64,000 nucleotides of DNA from Tyto alba (lineage: Eukaryota; Chordata; Aves; Strigiformes; Tytonidae). The notes below the pieces were generated by a model. It did not search any database and was not told the origin of the DNA. It saw nothing but the letters and a program-made list of their open reading frames with translations. The position numbers and the translations under genes are program-made. Every line of letters begins with the position of its first letter. The stretch's first letter is position 1. Below, piece by piece: positions 38,206 through 50,712 of the stretch. The stretch is taken from the NCBI RefSeq assembly GCF_018691265.1, contig NW_024881327.1, positions 24,111,936 through 24,175,935 of the forward strand, written 5' to 3'.

Positions 38206-39955
38206 ATCATAGAATGGTTTGGATTAGAAAGGACCTTTAAAGTTCATCCTCTTCCAACCCCTCTGTTGTGGGCAGGGTCACCTTCCACTAGGCTGGGTTG
38301 CTAAAAGCCCCATCCAACCTTCCAGGGAGGGGGCAGCCACAGCTTCTCTGGGCAACCTCATCCTCTCCCTACACCCCCTGATGAAGAGTCCCTCCCCACC
38401 TTTCCTGTAGACCCCTTTGAGTACTGGAAGGCTGCTATAAGGTCTCCCCAGAGCCTTCTCTTCTCTATGATGAACAACCCCAGCTCTCTCAGCCTGTCCT
38501 CATAAGGGAGGTGCTCCAGCCCCTGATCATCTTCATAGCCTCCTCTGGACCCACTCGAGCAGGTCCATGTCCCTCTTATTTTGAGCCCCCAGATCTGAAC
38601 ACAGCGCTGCAGGTGGCATCTCATCAGGGCAGCGTAGATGGGGAGAATCCCCTCGCTCGACCTGCTGGTCACACTTCCCTTGATGCAGCCCAGGAGATGG
38701 TTGGTTTTCTGGCCTGTGAGCGCACATTGCTGGCTCATACTCAATCTTCCATCTACTAACACCTCAAGTCCTTCTCTGCGATCAGCCTGCTCTCAATCTG
38801 CTCATTGCCCAGCGTGCATCTGTGCACAAGATTGCCTTGACCATTTGTATGACCTTGCACTTGGCCTTGTTGAACTTCATAAGGTTTGCATGGGCCTGCC
38901 TCTTGAGCCTGTCAAATTCCCTCTGGATGACATCCCTTCTCTCCACCTTGTTGACCACACCACACACCTTTGTGTCATTGGCAAACTTGCTGAGGATGCA
39001 CGCAGTCCCACTCTCTGTGTCAGCCGCAAAGATGTTAAACAGCACCAGTCCTAACACTGACCTCTGAGGAACGCCACTCGTCACCACTTGGACATTGAGC
39101 AGTTGACCAGAACTCTAAGTGTGACCATCCAGCCAATTTCTTATCCACTGAGTGGTCCATCATCCAAGTCTCTCCAGGTTAGAGACAAGGTTGTCATGTG
39201 GGACGGTGTCAAATGCTTTGCACAAATCCAGGTAGATGACGTTAGTAGCTCTTCCTTTATACACCAGCACTGTAACCTTGCTGTAGAAGGCCACCAAATT
39301 CATCAGGCACGATTTGCCCTTAGTGAAGCCATGTTGTCTGTCACCAGTCACCACCTTATTTCCCGTGTGCCCTAGCATAGTTCCCAGGAGGATCCACTAC
39401 ATGATCTCACCAGGCACAGAGGTGAGACTGACTAGCCTGTAGTTCCTCAGGTGCTCTTTATTTCCCTTTTTAAAAATAGGGGTTAAGTTTTCCCCTTTTT
39501 CAGTTAGTGGGAACTTCAACAGACTGCCATAACTTCTCAACTATGTTGGATAATGGCTTAGCCACTTCATTGGCCGGTTCCCTCGGGACACATGGATGCA
39601 TCTCATCAGGTCCCATGGACCTGTGCACTTACACTGATCATTTTCTACAGTGGACGGTTCTTCCTTAACCTGGTGAAGACAGAGACAAAAACATTGTTGA
39701 GTACCTCAGCCTTCTCCACATCGCAAGTGACCAAGTCTCCCTTTTCCTTCCAGAGGTCATCCACATTTTCCATAGTCTTCCTTTTATCACTGACGAACCT
39801 GTAAAAGCTTTTTTTGTTGCCCTTGACGTCCCTGGCCAGATTTAATTCTATCAGGGGTTTGGCTTTCCCAACCTGATCCCTGGATACCTCAACAGTTTCT
39901 CTTTATTCCTCCCAGTCTGCCTGTCCTTGCTTCTACCCTCTGTAGAAGCTCCACT
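38206..39955 (-). mobile_element. CR1 LINE, 5' truncated, about 1.75 kb
   Basis: The + strand begins ATCATAGAATGGTTTGGATT, the reverse complement of the CR1 3' terminus. Leftward end: the 3' UTR region (about 38,206-38,360) matches the usual avian CR1 ending, including the part reading GCAGCCACAGCTTCTCTGGG on +. The body (38,360-39,900) is ORF2, covering the linker before the reverse transcriptase, the RT palm and the thumb/C-terminal region. The endonuclease and ORF1 are missing, so the copy is 5' truncated near 39,955. CR1 elements lack poly(A) tails and move by target-primed reverse transcription. This copy is the largest mobile element in the window and much GC-richer than its surroundings. 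Several stops and a frameshift show that it is dead. Confidence 0.95.
38358..39900 (-). pseudogene. CR1 ORF2 reverse-transcriptase remnant (broken)
   Basis: In life ORF2 encodes endonuclease plus reverse transcriptase that copies CR1 RNA into the genome. Here, reading the minus strand, I see the RT block [15 protein letters not shown] (about 39,283-39,327) and [14 protein letters not shown] (39,193-39,234), which holds a catalytic Asp. Next come GVPQRSVLGLVLFN (39,034-39,075) and then FANDTK (38,968-38,985). The usual box is FADD; its first Asp has become Asn, which should abolish catalysis. Two in-frame stops interrupt the frame (39,160-39,162 and 39,115-39,117). Between about 38,782 and 38,762 the frame shifts, and the C-terminal part continues in another frame with MSQQCALTGQKTNHLLGCIK and EHLPYEDRLRELGLF. 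No function is expected. Confidence 0.92.
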
Positions 39956-40680
39956 GAATTAAGAAAATAATGCTCAGTCATTAGAAAGAAGTTTAGGTCT
40001 ATGGGTGGGTATAGTTCTGTCTCTTCTGTTTCATTCACTTCTAGTTATATTCATTTGGAGTCTTGGCAATGAGTTACTTTGGTCATTCCTTGTCATTTGG
40101 AAAAGCTTTGGAAAGGTGGAAAATACTTCTTGTAGAAATTGTGTGTTTTATAGGGGAGAAGTTAAAATAGGAAACCAGAATAGTTAGTGTTATTAGTGCT
40201 AATTGTGCTAGGGGAAAAAGAAGATTTTCTTGTTTCAAAGGGATAGCTCATCTTTTTTATGTACAATATATAAATATAATATATATTTATTTCCCAATTG
40301 ATGAAAAGTATTATTACAGAATACCTGGTGTGCTGCCTATCAAAGCTGTGGGCAGCTAAAAATAGTTTAAACAGCGGTTAGCCTCTCCATTTACAGTTCA
40401 CAAATTTCTCATCTAAGCAGAAATGTATGCTTTTTATGAAAAGAAAGATAAATACATCATTTTTAGAAGCTCCTTAGCTCAAAGACCAAAACCTAAATTA
40501 AAAGTATCAGTGAATGACATAAAACCTGACACATAGAAAACAGTGGAAAAACACACTTCCCACAGGACTTTAAATTACACATAATCTTATCAGCACATCT
40601 GTAGTTTCTGTCAGTATGCATATGCAGCTTGGCTTTAGGGAATTTTTTTCAAATATGCAAAATAAAAGTCACAACTGCCT

Positions 40681-40699
40681 ATTTATTTATTTATTTATT
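40681..40699. repeat. (ATTT)n microsatellite
   Basis: About five tandem copies of a 4-bp ATTT unit. Confidence 0.85.
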
Positions 40700-42000
40700 A
40701 CAAAATTAATTTAAATAGCATTCCAAAAGGGATGTTGTTTATGTAAGGTTAACTGTTCCCTTCAAAGGGTTATAGGGATGAAATGTAACAAGTCTAGAAA
40801 AGTCTGAATAAATGCTGGTTGTTGTAGTTGGTTGGTGAGAAGACTGAAAAAACAGAATAGATATCTTTTCTCCTCTGTTAAATTTCTATGCCTAATTTTT
40901 ACTAGTTTAGTTGTAAGTATGGTAGAATCTCATGATAGTTACCAGATATAAACAAGTGTGCATAATTCCTTAATTGAAGAAGACTAAGAAGCTTGTATAT
41001 GTTTTGCTGTGTTTGGATGGGGGTTTCTTTGGGTATGTTTTATTGAGTTTTTTGTTTGTGTGTTTAGCTGGTTGTTTTTTTTTTTTGTAATTCTTGAAAC
41101 TAGTCTGAAGTATCTTGATATTTCAATAAGACCTAGAATTCAAGCAATCCTCCTCTTTAACAGATATTTCTCCTGGAATAATCCAAGGCTACAAAAAATG
41201 CTAAGGAATATGACGATAGGATCAGATCCGAGTACATGATTCATTAATATGTTCTGGAGTACTGATGAATTTATATTGAATTTCTCTCAAATTCATTGTC
41301 AGAGTAGAGCTTTATTTCACGTTTGTGGATGAGTTACTTGCCACTGCCTTATAGCTAATGTGTTCCTGAATTTTTCCAACATCTGACTTTATAGTTTCAT
41401 ATTGAACTCTTCACCAGGTATTTGTGGAGTTTTGCATGAATCATGTTATTTTAATAAAACTTGAATTTTTTTAGAAGATGTTGCTACTTCTAAGATCGTA
41501 ATAAACTAGTCCTTGACTCAGATGTGTCAAAATAGTTAAATATGTATATGTTAATTTTTTATTGTTAAAAAAAACCACAAACATTTGTATTTGCTATACT
41601 TATAAGCACTTATGCTTGTGTAACTACTTGGTCACCTCTCAAAAAATTAGTACTGTCATAGCTGAATCCTGTGTTCTCCATTCAATCAACCAAGATTGAT
41701 TTAGGACTATCAAAAACCTTCTTAAAGTGTCTGGGCTGTTCTGAAAAACACAGAAATGTATGTATTATTTTGTGTATTGTCTTTTGAAGTAGCTAAACAA
41801 CTTATAGAACATGGGAAAATGAAATGCATGCAGATTTGTTTTCTTGAATTTCACTTAATGACATGTAAGATTTTTTTTTTCCATTGACAATTGAATTCTG
41901 AGGGGTTAATAGCTCCAGATATAATGTGCATTGAGGCAAAACTTGACATTGAAGAACCTTCTGCAAGAATACGGGTTATTCTGATTTTCTGTTTTGTTTT

Positions 42001-42023
42001 TTTGTTTTTTTTTTTTTTTTTTT
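42001..42023. repeat. T-rich homopolymer tract
   Basis: T3-G-T19, preceded by further TTTTG units from about 41,991 and followed by a short TG run. Confidence 0.8.
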
Positions 42024-43519
42024 ATGTGTGTGTGATTAGAAGGATTGTGAGTATTCTTACTTAAGAAAAAAAACATTTATTTCAGACTCTTCTTCTTATG
42101 CTAAGCAAATATATCTGAAATATATTACATTAAATGTAAGAGATACTTTCTTTGCTACCTGTCTACATTCCATCCAAGAAAGGAGGGGAAATAAAAATTA
42201 AAAAAAAAAAAAAGTTTGGTACAAAATATAATGTCTGCTGGTGCAGGGGAGAAGTGCAGATCAGCCTGTGCATGTTTAATCCTATGAAAGTTTAAACAGA
42301 TTTCTGTACAGGCCATTTCATCTCAGGCAGTTGTGAAAAGTTGTGTTGAAGCTGGGAGATATATTGCTATTCCACTCTAAGTATCTTCATAGTGATGTGT
42401 TATCTCAAAAACAGACATTTGTTTAGGGTGGGATTCTACCTATATCTTGAGGTTTGCATTTTATTTTTTGAAATATGAAAACCCTGCATGAAGAATGCTC
42501 TGGAGGTCTTACTGGTAGTAATAAATTAATAACACAAAAGTCCTTTTTGTAAAGGAAAGAGTCCTAAAGGTTGCTTCTGGAATCCAAGGTGTTCCAAAAT
42601 TACATTAATTCTCAGGAGACTTCACTAGCCTTTTGAAAAGATAAGTCCTTTCAAAGCATTTCATTTGTCATTATATTTTATGGTGTTATTTTAGTAAATA
42701 TTGATGTTACAGATGTATTGTGCCTATTGTAGTGGGTTAAAATATTAATTTTATTGGTAATCTAAAGTTGTAATGCTTTTTATAGCATTTATTTAGGTAA
42801 TTTTGACTTTGCTAAACACTTCAAATAAATTTTGCTACATGTAGAACGTAACTGTTCACACTGTGTATGTGGCAGGCTTCATGAGGTTCCTTAAAAGGAA
42901 TCCTGTTACAAGATGATATGGAGGATCAAAGGGCCGTGTATTGTCTGGACAAAAGAAAGGATGAAGAGCCATTTTGGAGGAAGAGTTTGAACAGGAGGTA
43001 GGCAGATGAAGTCAGGCTTTGGTGGTGGTTGTCTGGAAATGTTCGTAATGCTGGATGGAGTGTCAAAGTCTTAGTGCGTGGCTGGCAGGATAGTGCAGGA
43101 CAGAGCAGTTCACATCCAGTGGGCACTGTTGTAATTTCTGAAGCTGTGGGAGCTCCTGAAGTGATGAGAAGCATCATCAAAAGCCAGATGAAAATGTTTT
43201 AATACTTAGCTACATTGAACTACTTACATTCAAGTTAATTTAAATGGTTATTTATAGGGCTTCTTAACAAAATCAGTAGGAAATAATACATGTGAAACAG
43301 CAAGAGTGTGAGAATAACATGTCTCAGAAATCAGGTCCCATATAAACTCAGTTTCTTCAGCCAGTTGGCAGGTAGTGGCAAAATTAAAGTGTGAAATGGC
43401 AAGGAACAGCCACTAGGGCAAGTCCCAAACAGGCTAGTGACAGGGAGAAAAGAAAAATACAAAACTGTTTCACTTACAACTGTTGACAAAATCAGTGAGG
43501 GAAGAATACTATCTTTTTC

Positions 43520-44530
43520 TCAGGATAATGACCTAACTGGCACAAATTTGGTGGAAGGAAGATAGCTGGGGTAACTGTAATGCAAAAGTACAGAGTATAT
43601 AGGAAAGTTTAAGGCAGAGGGATTGGTGGTGATGATACGTATTTTAAAATGAGAAACTATAAAAGCTAATTATAAATCCTTTTGTTTTTCTGATGATACC
43701 AGAAATAGACAATCTCATTGTAGGAGCAACACATGATGAGAAAGGCAAAGCCTCTGAAAGATAAGGCCATGGGAGAAAGATTAAGTGATATTTTTGCATC
43801 CATCTTCTCTGTGGGTCCACCTTTACTCACAGCATGCTAGAAAATCTATTTCAAATCAAATCTGTTCCAAATCAAAAACTGTTGATAGAAGACAAAATTG
43901 ATAAAATCAACTGTAGCAAACTAGCTACTCTTTCCCTAAAAATTCTTAAGCAACATAACAATGGGGTTAATCATCATGTATAGACTCTTGCTTGAAACGT
44001 CTTTGTAACAGGGGATGAAAAAGTAACAAATATGATTCAGAATTTTAGAAGGGGCCATAGAATGCTAACCCCCACCAAGAACTGAGGAAGGAAAAACAAA
44101 GTTCAGGGAATCTGCTTACAGAAATCTATGACTATTAAAGTAACAGATTTTAAATGGTTTTCTTTAGAACTTTAAATACATTAATAGAAATTATATAAAA
44201 AATAGAATTAGTGGCATAACAAAAAATATCAGGAAAAAATAACTATAGCATTTGTAAAGGGAGCTGATGGATACAGTCCATTAGAATTTTTGAAGAGTTT
44301 GTGGAGTATGTGGATAGGAGAAAATTTCTTGGTGGTTTTTAGTCGACCTGGATTGCCAAAGGTGATGCAGTAATACCTCTTGACAGGAGAAACTAAAGTA
44401 AACTATTACCCATAGGATGAGAAGGAATATTCTGATGTAGATTAAGACCTGTTTACAAAACAGAAAACTAAAGGGGTATAATAGATTGATGATCAAGTTT
44501 AGAATTGAAATAATTCTGCTGAATTGTGTA
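43520..44530 (+). mobile_element. Ancient CR1/L3-type LINE relic (ORF2, + strand)
   Basis: Degenerate but recognisable by its order of motifs. At 43,525-43,640 the sequence resembles the ORF2 endonuclease stretch around the TETWW...DW...GYRLFRRDR region, with many changes. At 43,768-43,815 it translates as ERLSDIFASIFSVG, matching the ERLNEFFASVFTG linker seen before the RT in CR1/L3 elements. At about 44,253-44,350 it follows the region after [15 protein letters not shown], with LEFLKS and a downstream part aligning to the VDVVYLDFQKAFD segment. It then continues to the GxNDQFS-like stretch near 44,500. Many indels and stops are present and a segment between endonuclease and linker is missing. 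Divergence is far greater than in the CR1 at 38.2 kb, so this is probably an old amniote-age insertion. Recognition is by eye and boundaries are approximate. Confidence 0.72.
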
Positions 44531-44829
44531 TGGATTCTCTACACATATATTGATAGAAGTAAGAGAAAATAAATAAGTAAAGAAAATGAATGCAATTTAG
44601 TCATTTACAAATCTCTTCAGGAGTCTATAGAAACTGTTGTGTTCTTCTACCCTATGGAACTGTTACATAAGTGATGTGCTGGAATACAATAAAAGTAATA
44701 TCAGAGTCAGGCTGAGTTTATATTAAATGATGTAAGCAATTTTTAGTTGTGGGGAAGGGGGCTTCACTACTGTATACCAATCTAAAACAATTTTCCCATA
44801 AAATATTTCAGTATTAATGGGACATATAA

Positions 44830-44860
44830 GTGTGTGTGGTGTGTGTGTGTATATATATAC
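44830..44860. repeat. Compound (TG)n(TA)n microsatellite
   Basis: TG repeats with one GG interruption pass directly into TA repeats. Alternating purine-pyrimidine DNA of this kind can adopt Z-DNA or unwind easily. Confidence 0.9.
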
Positions 44861-45359
44861 ATCTTATACATTTTTCCTCTTCAAATTTGCCCCCCTATCA
44901 TCAATTCTTTACAACATCTTTAACATTTATCTCTAGAAATCTGTGTAAAACTAATCAGTAACAATATGACTCTAACATAAAATTAAAGAATATTAATGAT
45001 TATTGCATTGATTGTTAATGAGAGCCTCTTTTTCACTTGTTTCATCTGACAATAACTTTTCCACTATTTTAGATGGTTTTATCCCACATACATGGTGTTT
45101 TATCTCTCCTGTTGGTTACTGTCCTTGTAATATTACCACTCATCTCACTTATCACGGTAGTTCTGTTCCTGGCTTTTTCGGTATTTCAGAAAATTGGATA
45201 GCAGTTATGGTATTTGACTTAATCTTCTTACTAATGGAAATTATTTATTTGGGCATGTTAAATCATGTCACAGTTATTTTCCTCTGAAAACATCTGACAC
45301 TGTAATTCTTGCAATTTTATATTAGTTAAATTATCCATTACCAAATATTGGACAATTTT

Positions 45360-45361
<2 letters not shown>

Positions 45362-45399
<38 letters not shown>
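45362..45399. repeat. T38 homopolymer
   Basis: An uninterrupted run of 38 T. Read on the minus strand as a poly(A) tail, there is no AATAAA in the 40 bp before it, only an ATT repeat, so retroposition is not well supported. Confidence 0.85.
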
Positions 45400-45402
<3 letters not shown>

Positions 45403-45689
45403 AAAGATGTAAAACTGAATAGCAATAATAATAATAAGTTATTTTAAGGAAGCAGTTGATGTATTTTTCAGACTAGCTAAACGTTTGAGTGTTGACATTT
45501 GTTTTACTGCTGTGATGAATATGTTGGTTTTGGTTGTTTTTTTTAACTTACTGTTCCATCTGTGGAGTCAACCTAAAGAACTTAATGAGGAAGTATCTCA
45601 TGATTTACTTTAAAACAGCTGTTGTTTTATATTTACATAGCAAACCCTAGGGAAACAGCAGGCTGTAAAGAAACATTAATGAAGGTTTT

Positions 45690-46600
45690 CTTCAGTGTCA
45701 AAATTACACTGTGTTCTCAACATCCTTCCTAAAGCATTCCCAGTATTTTATTGGTTTATTTTGGCTGCTGTTGAGCTGAAAATTTCAGAGAAACGTCACT
45801 AATGACCACTAGATCCCTTTCCTTCATTTTAGCTCTTAGATCTGAGTTCACGGTTATGAAGGAATGGCTTAATTTCCCTAGGTATATTACCTTACATTTA
45901 TCAACTCAAGTTCATCTCCCAACACATTGCCCATTTACTTGATTTCACAAAGTCTTCAGGAGTTACACCACTACCCAGAAGATCTTAATACCATCTGCAG
46001 ATACAGACTGCACAGTTTACTGCCTTCTGCAAAGCATTTATGAAGTCATTGAATGAAATCGGTTCCAGTCTTAAACAAAATCCTTGCCTTCATCCAACAG
46101 CTGCTTAGCTTTTCTAACTCACTTGGATGTAGAAGCTTGTTAGTGCCTTTCTGAAAATCTGAATGATTTTTGCCCACTGGTTCCCCTTGGCCATGTGCCT
46201 ACTGATACCTTCCTAGAACTTCAGCAGGTCTCCAGACCAGGATTTCTCTCTGCAGAAATTGTGCTGGCTCTTTCCAACAGACCCTGTTTGTCAATGCACT
46301 CAATGACATTATTCTGTATTTCAGAGTCTTAAGTGATTGACAGGAATGGAAGTCAAACTTGGTGGTCTGTAGTTCCTCAAACTCCTTCTTTGGAGAGAAA
46401 TTAGCCTCCTTTACAGATGGAGGTTGCACTGACAACCTGATGCTGCTCTTCTGCCTTAGCTTTTGCGGTGACATTTCAGAGCTTTTCCAGCAGTTCTGCA
46501 TCTTCCAGTTGGTACTCTGGGGTGAATGCTACTCAGTCCGGGTGACTTCCTAACACCTAACTTACCTATTGATCTAATAGTCTTCATAGACACTTAAACT
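45690..46600 (-). mobile_element. Ancient CR1/L3-type LINE relic (ORF2, minus strand)
   Basis: On the minus strand, from about 46,600 down, the sequence follows CR1/L3 ORF2. It shows the end of the pre-RT linker, then a nucleotide match to the segment encoding FxKGKSCLTNLLEFF (about 46,195-46,270). A stretch with GATTTTCAGAAAGGC (about 46,145-46,175) corresponds to DFxKAFD. After a deletion near 46,080-46,110 comes the region corresponding to FINDLEKGVNSxxxKFADDTK (about 45,985-46,060). It then continues through the KCKVMHIGKxN-like part and the AAGGAAAGGGATCTAG segment (about 45,810-45,825), towards the thumb domain near 45,700. It is heavily mutated. It overlaps in content with the + strand relic at 43.5-44.5 kb, so the two are separate insertions and not two halves of one. 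Boundaries are approximate. Confidence 0.75.
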
Positions 46601-47918
46601 GTTAAACACCTTTTTTTTGAGGGGTGAGGTGACAGAAAGCTGTTTCACTCATTTATTTTTCCTGTTTGCTTGCTAAGTCTGTGACCAGTTACTGATTGTT
46701 TTTGTCAAAATGCCAATTGCACCCTTAGATGTTTTCACAAAAGTATAATTAAGAAAAAACAGATAAAATTGACATCACCTTATGCTAAGGATATTGGTAA
46801 GTATTACCAAAATACAGGTATATTAGTGTGCATATGTACGTATAATAGGTGGAATAATTAAACAAAAAATGCTAGCAAGTTAGATGCAAGACCCAACCTT
46901 AAATATATAAAATATCAGATCCAGAAAATAGAATAGACTGAATTGGGAAGACTTCTATAAGACAGTGTCCTTTGAATCTCTGATATTCTCCTTTTGGGTT
47001 TTTTTGCACCAAAGTTTTGCTCAATATTAGAACTATATGTAGTGCTTTGTTATAGTCCAGGTCATCTCTTAAGCAGCATCAGTCCAAAACCAATTCTATA
47101 TGACGCATGTTAGGATAAAATATGTGTGATTCTGCATAAATACTAACCAGCTTTGAACATGCTGGAGTTGGAATTTCTATCCACTGTTCTATGATAAGCC
47201 AAGAATTCTCTGTTAGTCAGTGATGCTTCTACCTTATTAGTCTTTTCAGCTTTTGTTACATATTACAGTTATCTGTAATCTCTATAATTTCTGAAAAGCA
47301 TCAGATGGCATCTAGTCATGGTATTCATTAAAAGCAGTCTTAGTTTCTCAAATCATATAATGCTTATATGTTTGCTCCATGTATAGATGTTTAAATGTTT
47401 ATAAACAGTTAAAAACTATTTTTCTCTTATATCCCAGTTCATAATAGATATGAATCTGCATAAATATTTTTACTATCATGTTCATAGGTGTAGTTGTGAA
47501 TATAGTTATCATAACTAGGATTGTTAATTAAGCAATTCTTTGCTGCCAGATATTTTACTATAATGCTGTGTACATCAGTTTTCTTTTTGTGGTATGTGTA
47601 TGTGTGTACATAAATGTCATAATAGGTTGTGCCTAGGTTTCTGACTCATATATTTGTAGTTCACCATTAAGTTTTTTACTTCACAGTGGATGTAATGTCT
47701 TTGCATTGTTTAGCTTTCTTGATGAATGTTTGATAATCACAGGAATCTAGATTTGCAAACAGTCCTGCCATACCATTAAAATACCTGCATTGCTCATGAT
47801 AAAAATGAGTGGAGTGTGCTGGCCAGCCAGTTTGAGTTCAGTTTTGATCTCTCTAGACTGCTTCTACTTTGTACGTACCTTAACAGGTGATACTCTGAAA
47901 TATATAGAAATAGCTTGC

Positions 47919-47943
47919 TTTTTTTTTTTTTTTTTTTTTTTTT
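47919..47943. repeat. T25 homopolymer
   Basis: An uninterrupted run of 25 T. There is no canonical AATAAA on the minus strand immediately before it. Confidence 0.85.
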
Positions 47944-49654
47944 CCATTAATGTTAATGATCTTGAACTCTGTTTTTGGGTATGCATGTGCTTAGCTGGCT
48001 TCCAAACATCATGTCATAATATGGCCATTCAGAGATTCTGTTAAGACACAAATTATATTATGGGATACTGCCAGATTTTTTTCCATCTATTGCATGTGGC
48101 CACGTTCGTGGTAGTCTAGAAGGATAATTTTAATAAAAAAAAAGTTCTGTCATTGGTGAATAAGCTCAAATATATGGTTCCAAGAGTTCTTTTTGAAGGG
48201 TTAAACTCACCCTTTTCAGATGAAAAACAGGTTAGATTGGTGAAATAGGTTATTTTGAGTGGCACTCCAATACTGATTAGCTTTCAACTGAACTACTGAT
48301 CAGGAAAATTTTCTTCTCATATTGCATATTTTAAAGTTGGAGATAGAGCTGTGTTATGTACTTTCCTCTTGGCTGAATGTGTCAGTCTACATGTATCTTC
48401 CTGCTTGCCTTTATTTCATAAGTAAAAGGTTTATATGTTAACACATTTCACTCCATTTCTTCTCTTGTCTTTTTAATTCATCTAGTGAATTTCAATGAGT
48501 ATTGGTTATTTTGGAACACACAAGGAAATGACAGATTTGTTACTAGAAAGTGCCAAGAAACTTCAGTGATTTTAGGTGAAAGTTGAACTGCAGATTTTAA
48601 ATGTCAAACTTTGTTTTCTTATAGTAGTTATTTAATGAGGGGAAAAACGCAGAGAACATAGTATTTCTTTGTGGTGATGGATTCATTGTAATTCTATACT
48701 GAATTTAAGTTTCAAAGCTTTTTAAGATTAATGGTTAGTAATTAAATAATGGTAATTCTAGAATTAATAGTGTCCAAATTAATAGTTGTTTAATAAAGAG
48801 GATTTTAATCTTTGATAGTTTTCAGAAGCTCTTTGGATACATGCTGCAGTTTCAGATATTTTAAAACATCTCATGTAAGCCTAATCTTTAGGGGGATACC
48901 CTGCACATGAGCTGTGGTTCTGTCCATGGCAAGCTTCTGATGTTGCAAGGAGGAGCAGCATGTTTCTATTTAACACTTTAATATGTTAATATATGTGCTA
49001 ACTAGCTAGACACTCCCATTGACAAATACAGTTTTATAGGACAGTAGAGATCTGTTAAGTGGAAAAGCAAAGCCATGTGCTGGTTATTTTTTTAAATTGT
49101 GATCATGTTAGGGAGAAAGTGCAGGGCACAGTGAAGCAAAATGCTTGTAAATACCATTTCATATTTCTGTTTAAAGCTACAAGTTATACAAATGATGAGG
49201 TGGAAGAAATAATAAATTATTTCATTTTCCTTCATGAAGCACCTGGTGTATATCTTCATAAAATCTTGTACATCTGTCTGAAACATTAGCAGAATGAAAA
49301 TAGAACATAAATTAAAAGAGTTTGTCATAACTAATGACAGGAGGTAATTTGGCTGTCAAATACAATGCAACACAATAATTCAAGCAAGCAAATACTAATA
49401 TAGCTAGAAAGAAATGCATTACCTTTCGAGTCTCTCTTTGAAGTTAAGTTGAGAAGACTTAGATGGGAAGAAGTATTTGGAATACATCGAGTACTGCATA
49501 CCACAATGGATACAGCCCTTCCTGAAAATACTGCTTGAAATTCTGAAGTTCCCTAATCGGACCATCACATGACAAACATCATTCTGGATAAAGTTTCAGT
49601 TGAAAATAAGGACCTATTTCCTAATCAACTTTATTAGTTTTCCTAGTAATTATT

Positions 49655-49678
49655 AAAAAAAAAAAAAAAAAAAAAAAA
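49655..49678. repeat. A24 homopolymer with A/C-rich tail
   Basis: A run of 24 A followed by an imperfect CAAACCAAA-like stretch to about 49,710. An AATAAG variant lies about 35 bp upstream, but no canonical signal, so a retroposed tail is doubtful. Confidence 0.8.
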
Positions 49679-50669
49679 CAACACGCAAACCAAACCAAAA
49701 AACAAACACAAGAAGCCCACATGGAATTAGCAATCTGTATGGCTAAGAGTAACTCTGCATTCTTTTGTGACTTCGGGCACTAGGTCCCTGTTTGCGCATT
49801 TATCTAAGAAAATTACTTCACAGTGCAGTTTAATTTAAAAGCAAACAAAGCTCCCACTTTGGAATCTTCCTGGAAGAAATAAAAAGGGACAGGAATTAAC
49901 ATCAGCTTCCAAAAGAGCTAGGACCATAGCTCACAAAGAAAATAAAGAAATTAATGTGTGGCTAAAAATAAGCATAATAATAAATTACCTCCAGAACAAA
50001 ATCACTCTACTGATTGAAAAGAAATGAATATTTTCAAAAAAGATGGATTTTAACATAATTAGAAAATAAACAGAAAACAAAACAAATCAAAACTGTTCCT
50101 CTTAAAGCCTCAAAGAAAATAACATCACACAGTGATTCTGGATGTCCCTATAAGGAACTCCAAACTAAAATTTTTAAGTTCTGTACATTTTCACTTTTGT
50201 CAAATTATATGCTAGCAACAGATTATTTTCTTTGTCTTTTTAAGAAGCAGTGCTTTGAGTTTCTGGTAAAATGGGGCATTATTTATTTTTTCCAGCAATG
50301 TCTCTGTGGGTAACCTATTATACAAGTGTAAGTCTTTACCTTCAAATATTTGAAGGCCATGTATCAGGATTGAAGAAAATGAGTGCAGTAACAGTGCACC
50401 ATGTCTCATCACTGTGTTTTGTGGACAAGTTGTACATTCTTAATTTAGCAGGTGTATTTTTGATATGATGCTTCCAGATATTCCAGAAGGAACAAAACTT
50501 AAAATATGGAACACTCTCTTGCATTGAACTTGGAAGGGAAGATTGTGTTGCTGTTGAAGGGTTTACCGAAAGAATTAAAAGCTGTCTGCAGATTTCTCTT
50601 TTGAAATGATGAACAGAGACTACTATTGTAAAAGCATATATAGAATTAGGGTCAAATTCCTTTTGGTTT

Positions 50670-50671
<2 letters not shown>

Positions 50672-50712
<41 letters not shown>

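Larger units (their letters stand above)
39956..43519. other. AT-rich non-coding DNA, no gene seen
   Basis: No gene supported. It holds (ATTT)n at 40,681-40,699, a T-rich run at 42,001-42,023 and A14 at 42,200-42,213. A purine-rich, somewhat GC-richer patch at 42.92-43.18 kb keeps an 84-codon minus frame open, but it shows no domain I recognise and may be an old repeat adjoining the LINE relic to its right. Confidence 0.6.
44531..45689. other. Spacer between the two ancient LINE relics
   Basis: AT-rich sequence with a TG/TA microsatellite (44.83-44.86 kb) and a 38-T run (45,362-45,399). A 91-codon + frame at 45,012-45,287 is hydrophobic and AT-biased and matches nothing I know. No gene supported. 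Confidence 0.6.

Noticed and set aside
38510..39375. Plus-strand open frames of 81-138 codons over the CR1 element
   Set aside because: They are antisense shadows of the CR1 ORF2, which lies on the minus strand.
43520..46600. The two L3-type pieces as one LINE inverted during insertion
   Set aside because: Both pieces contain the same reverse-transcriptase segments, so they overlap in content and cannot be two halves of one copy.
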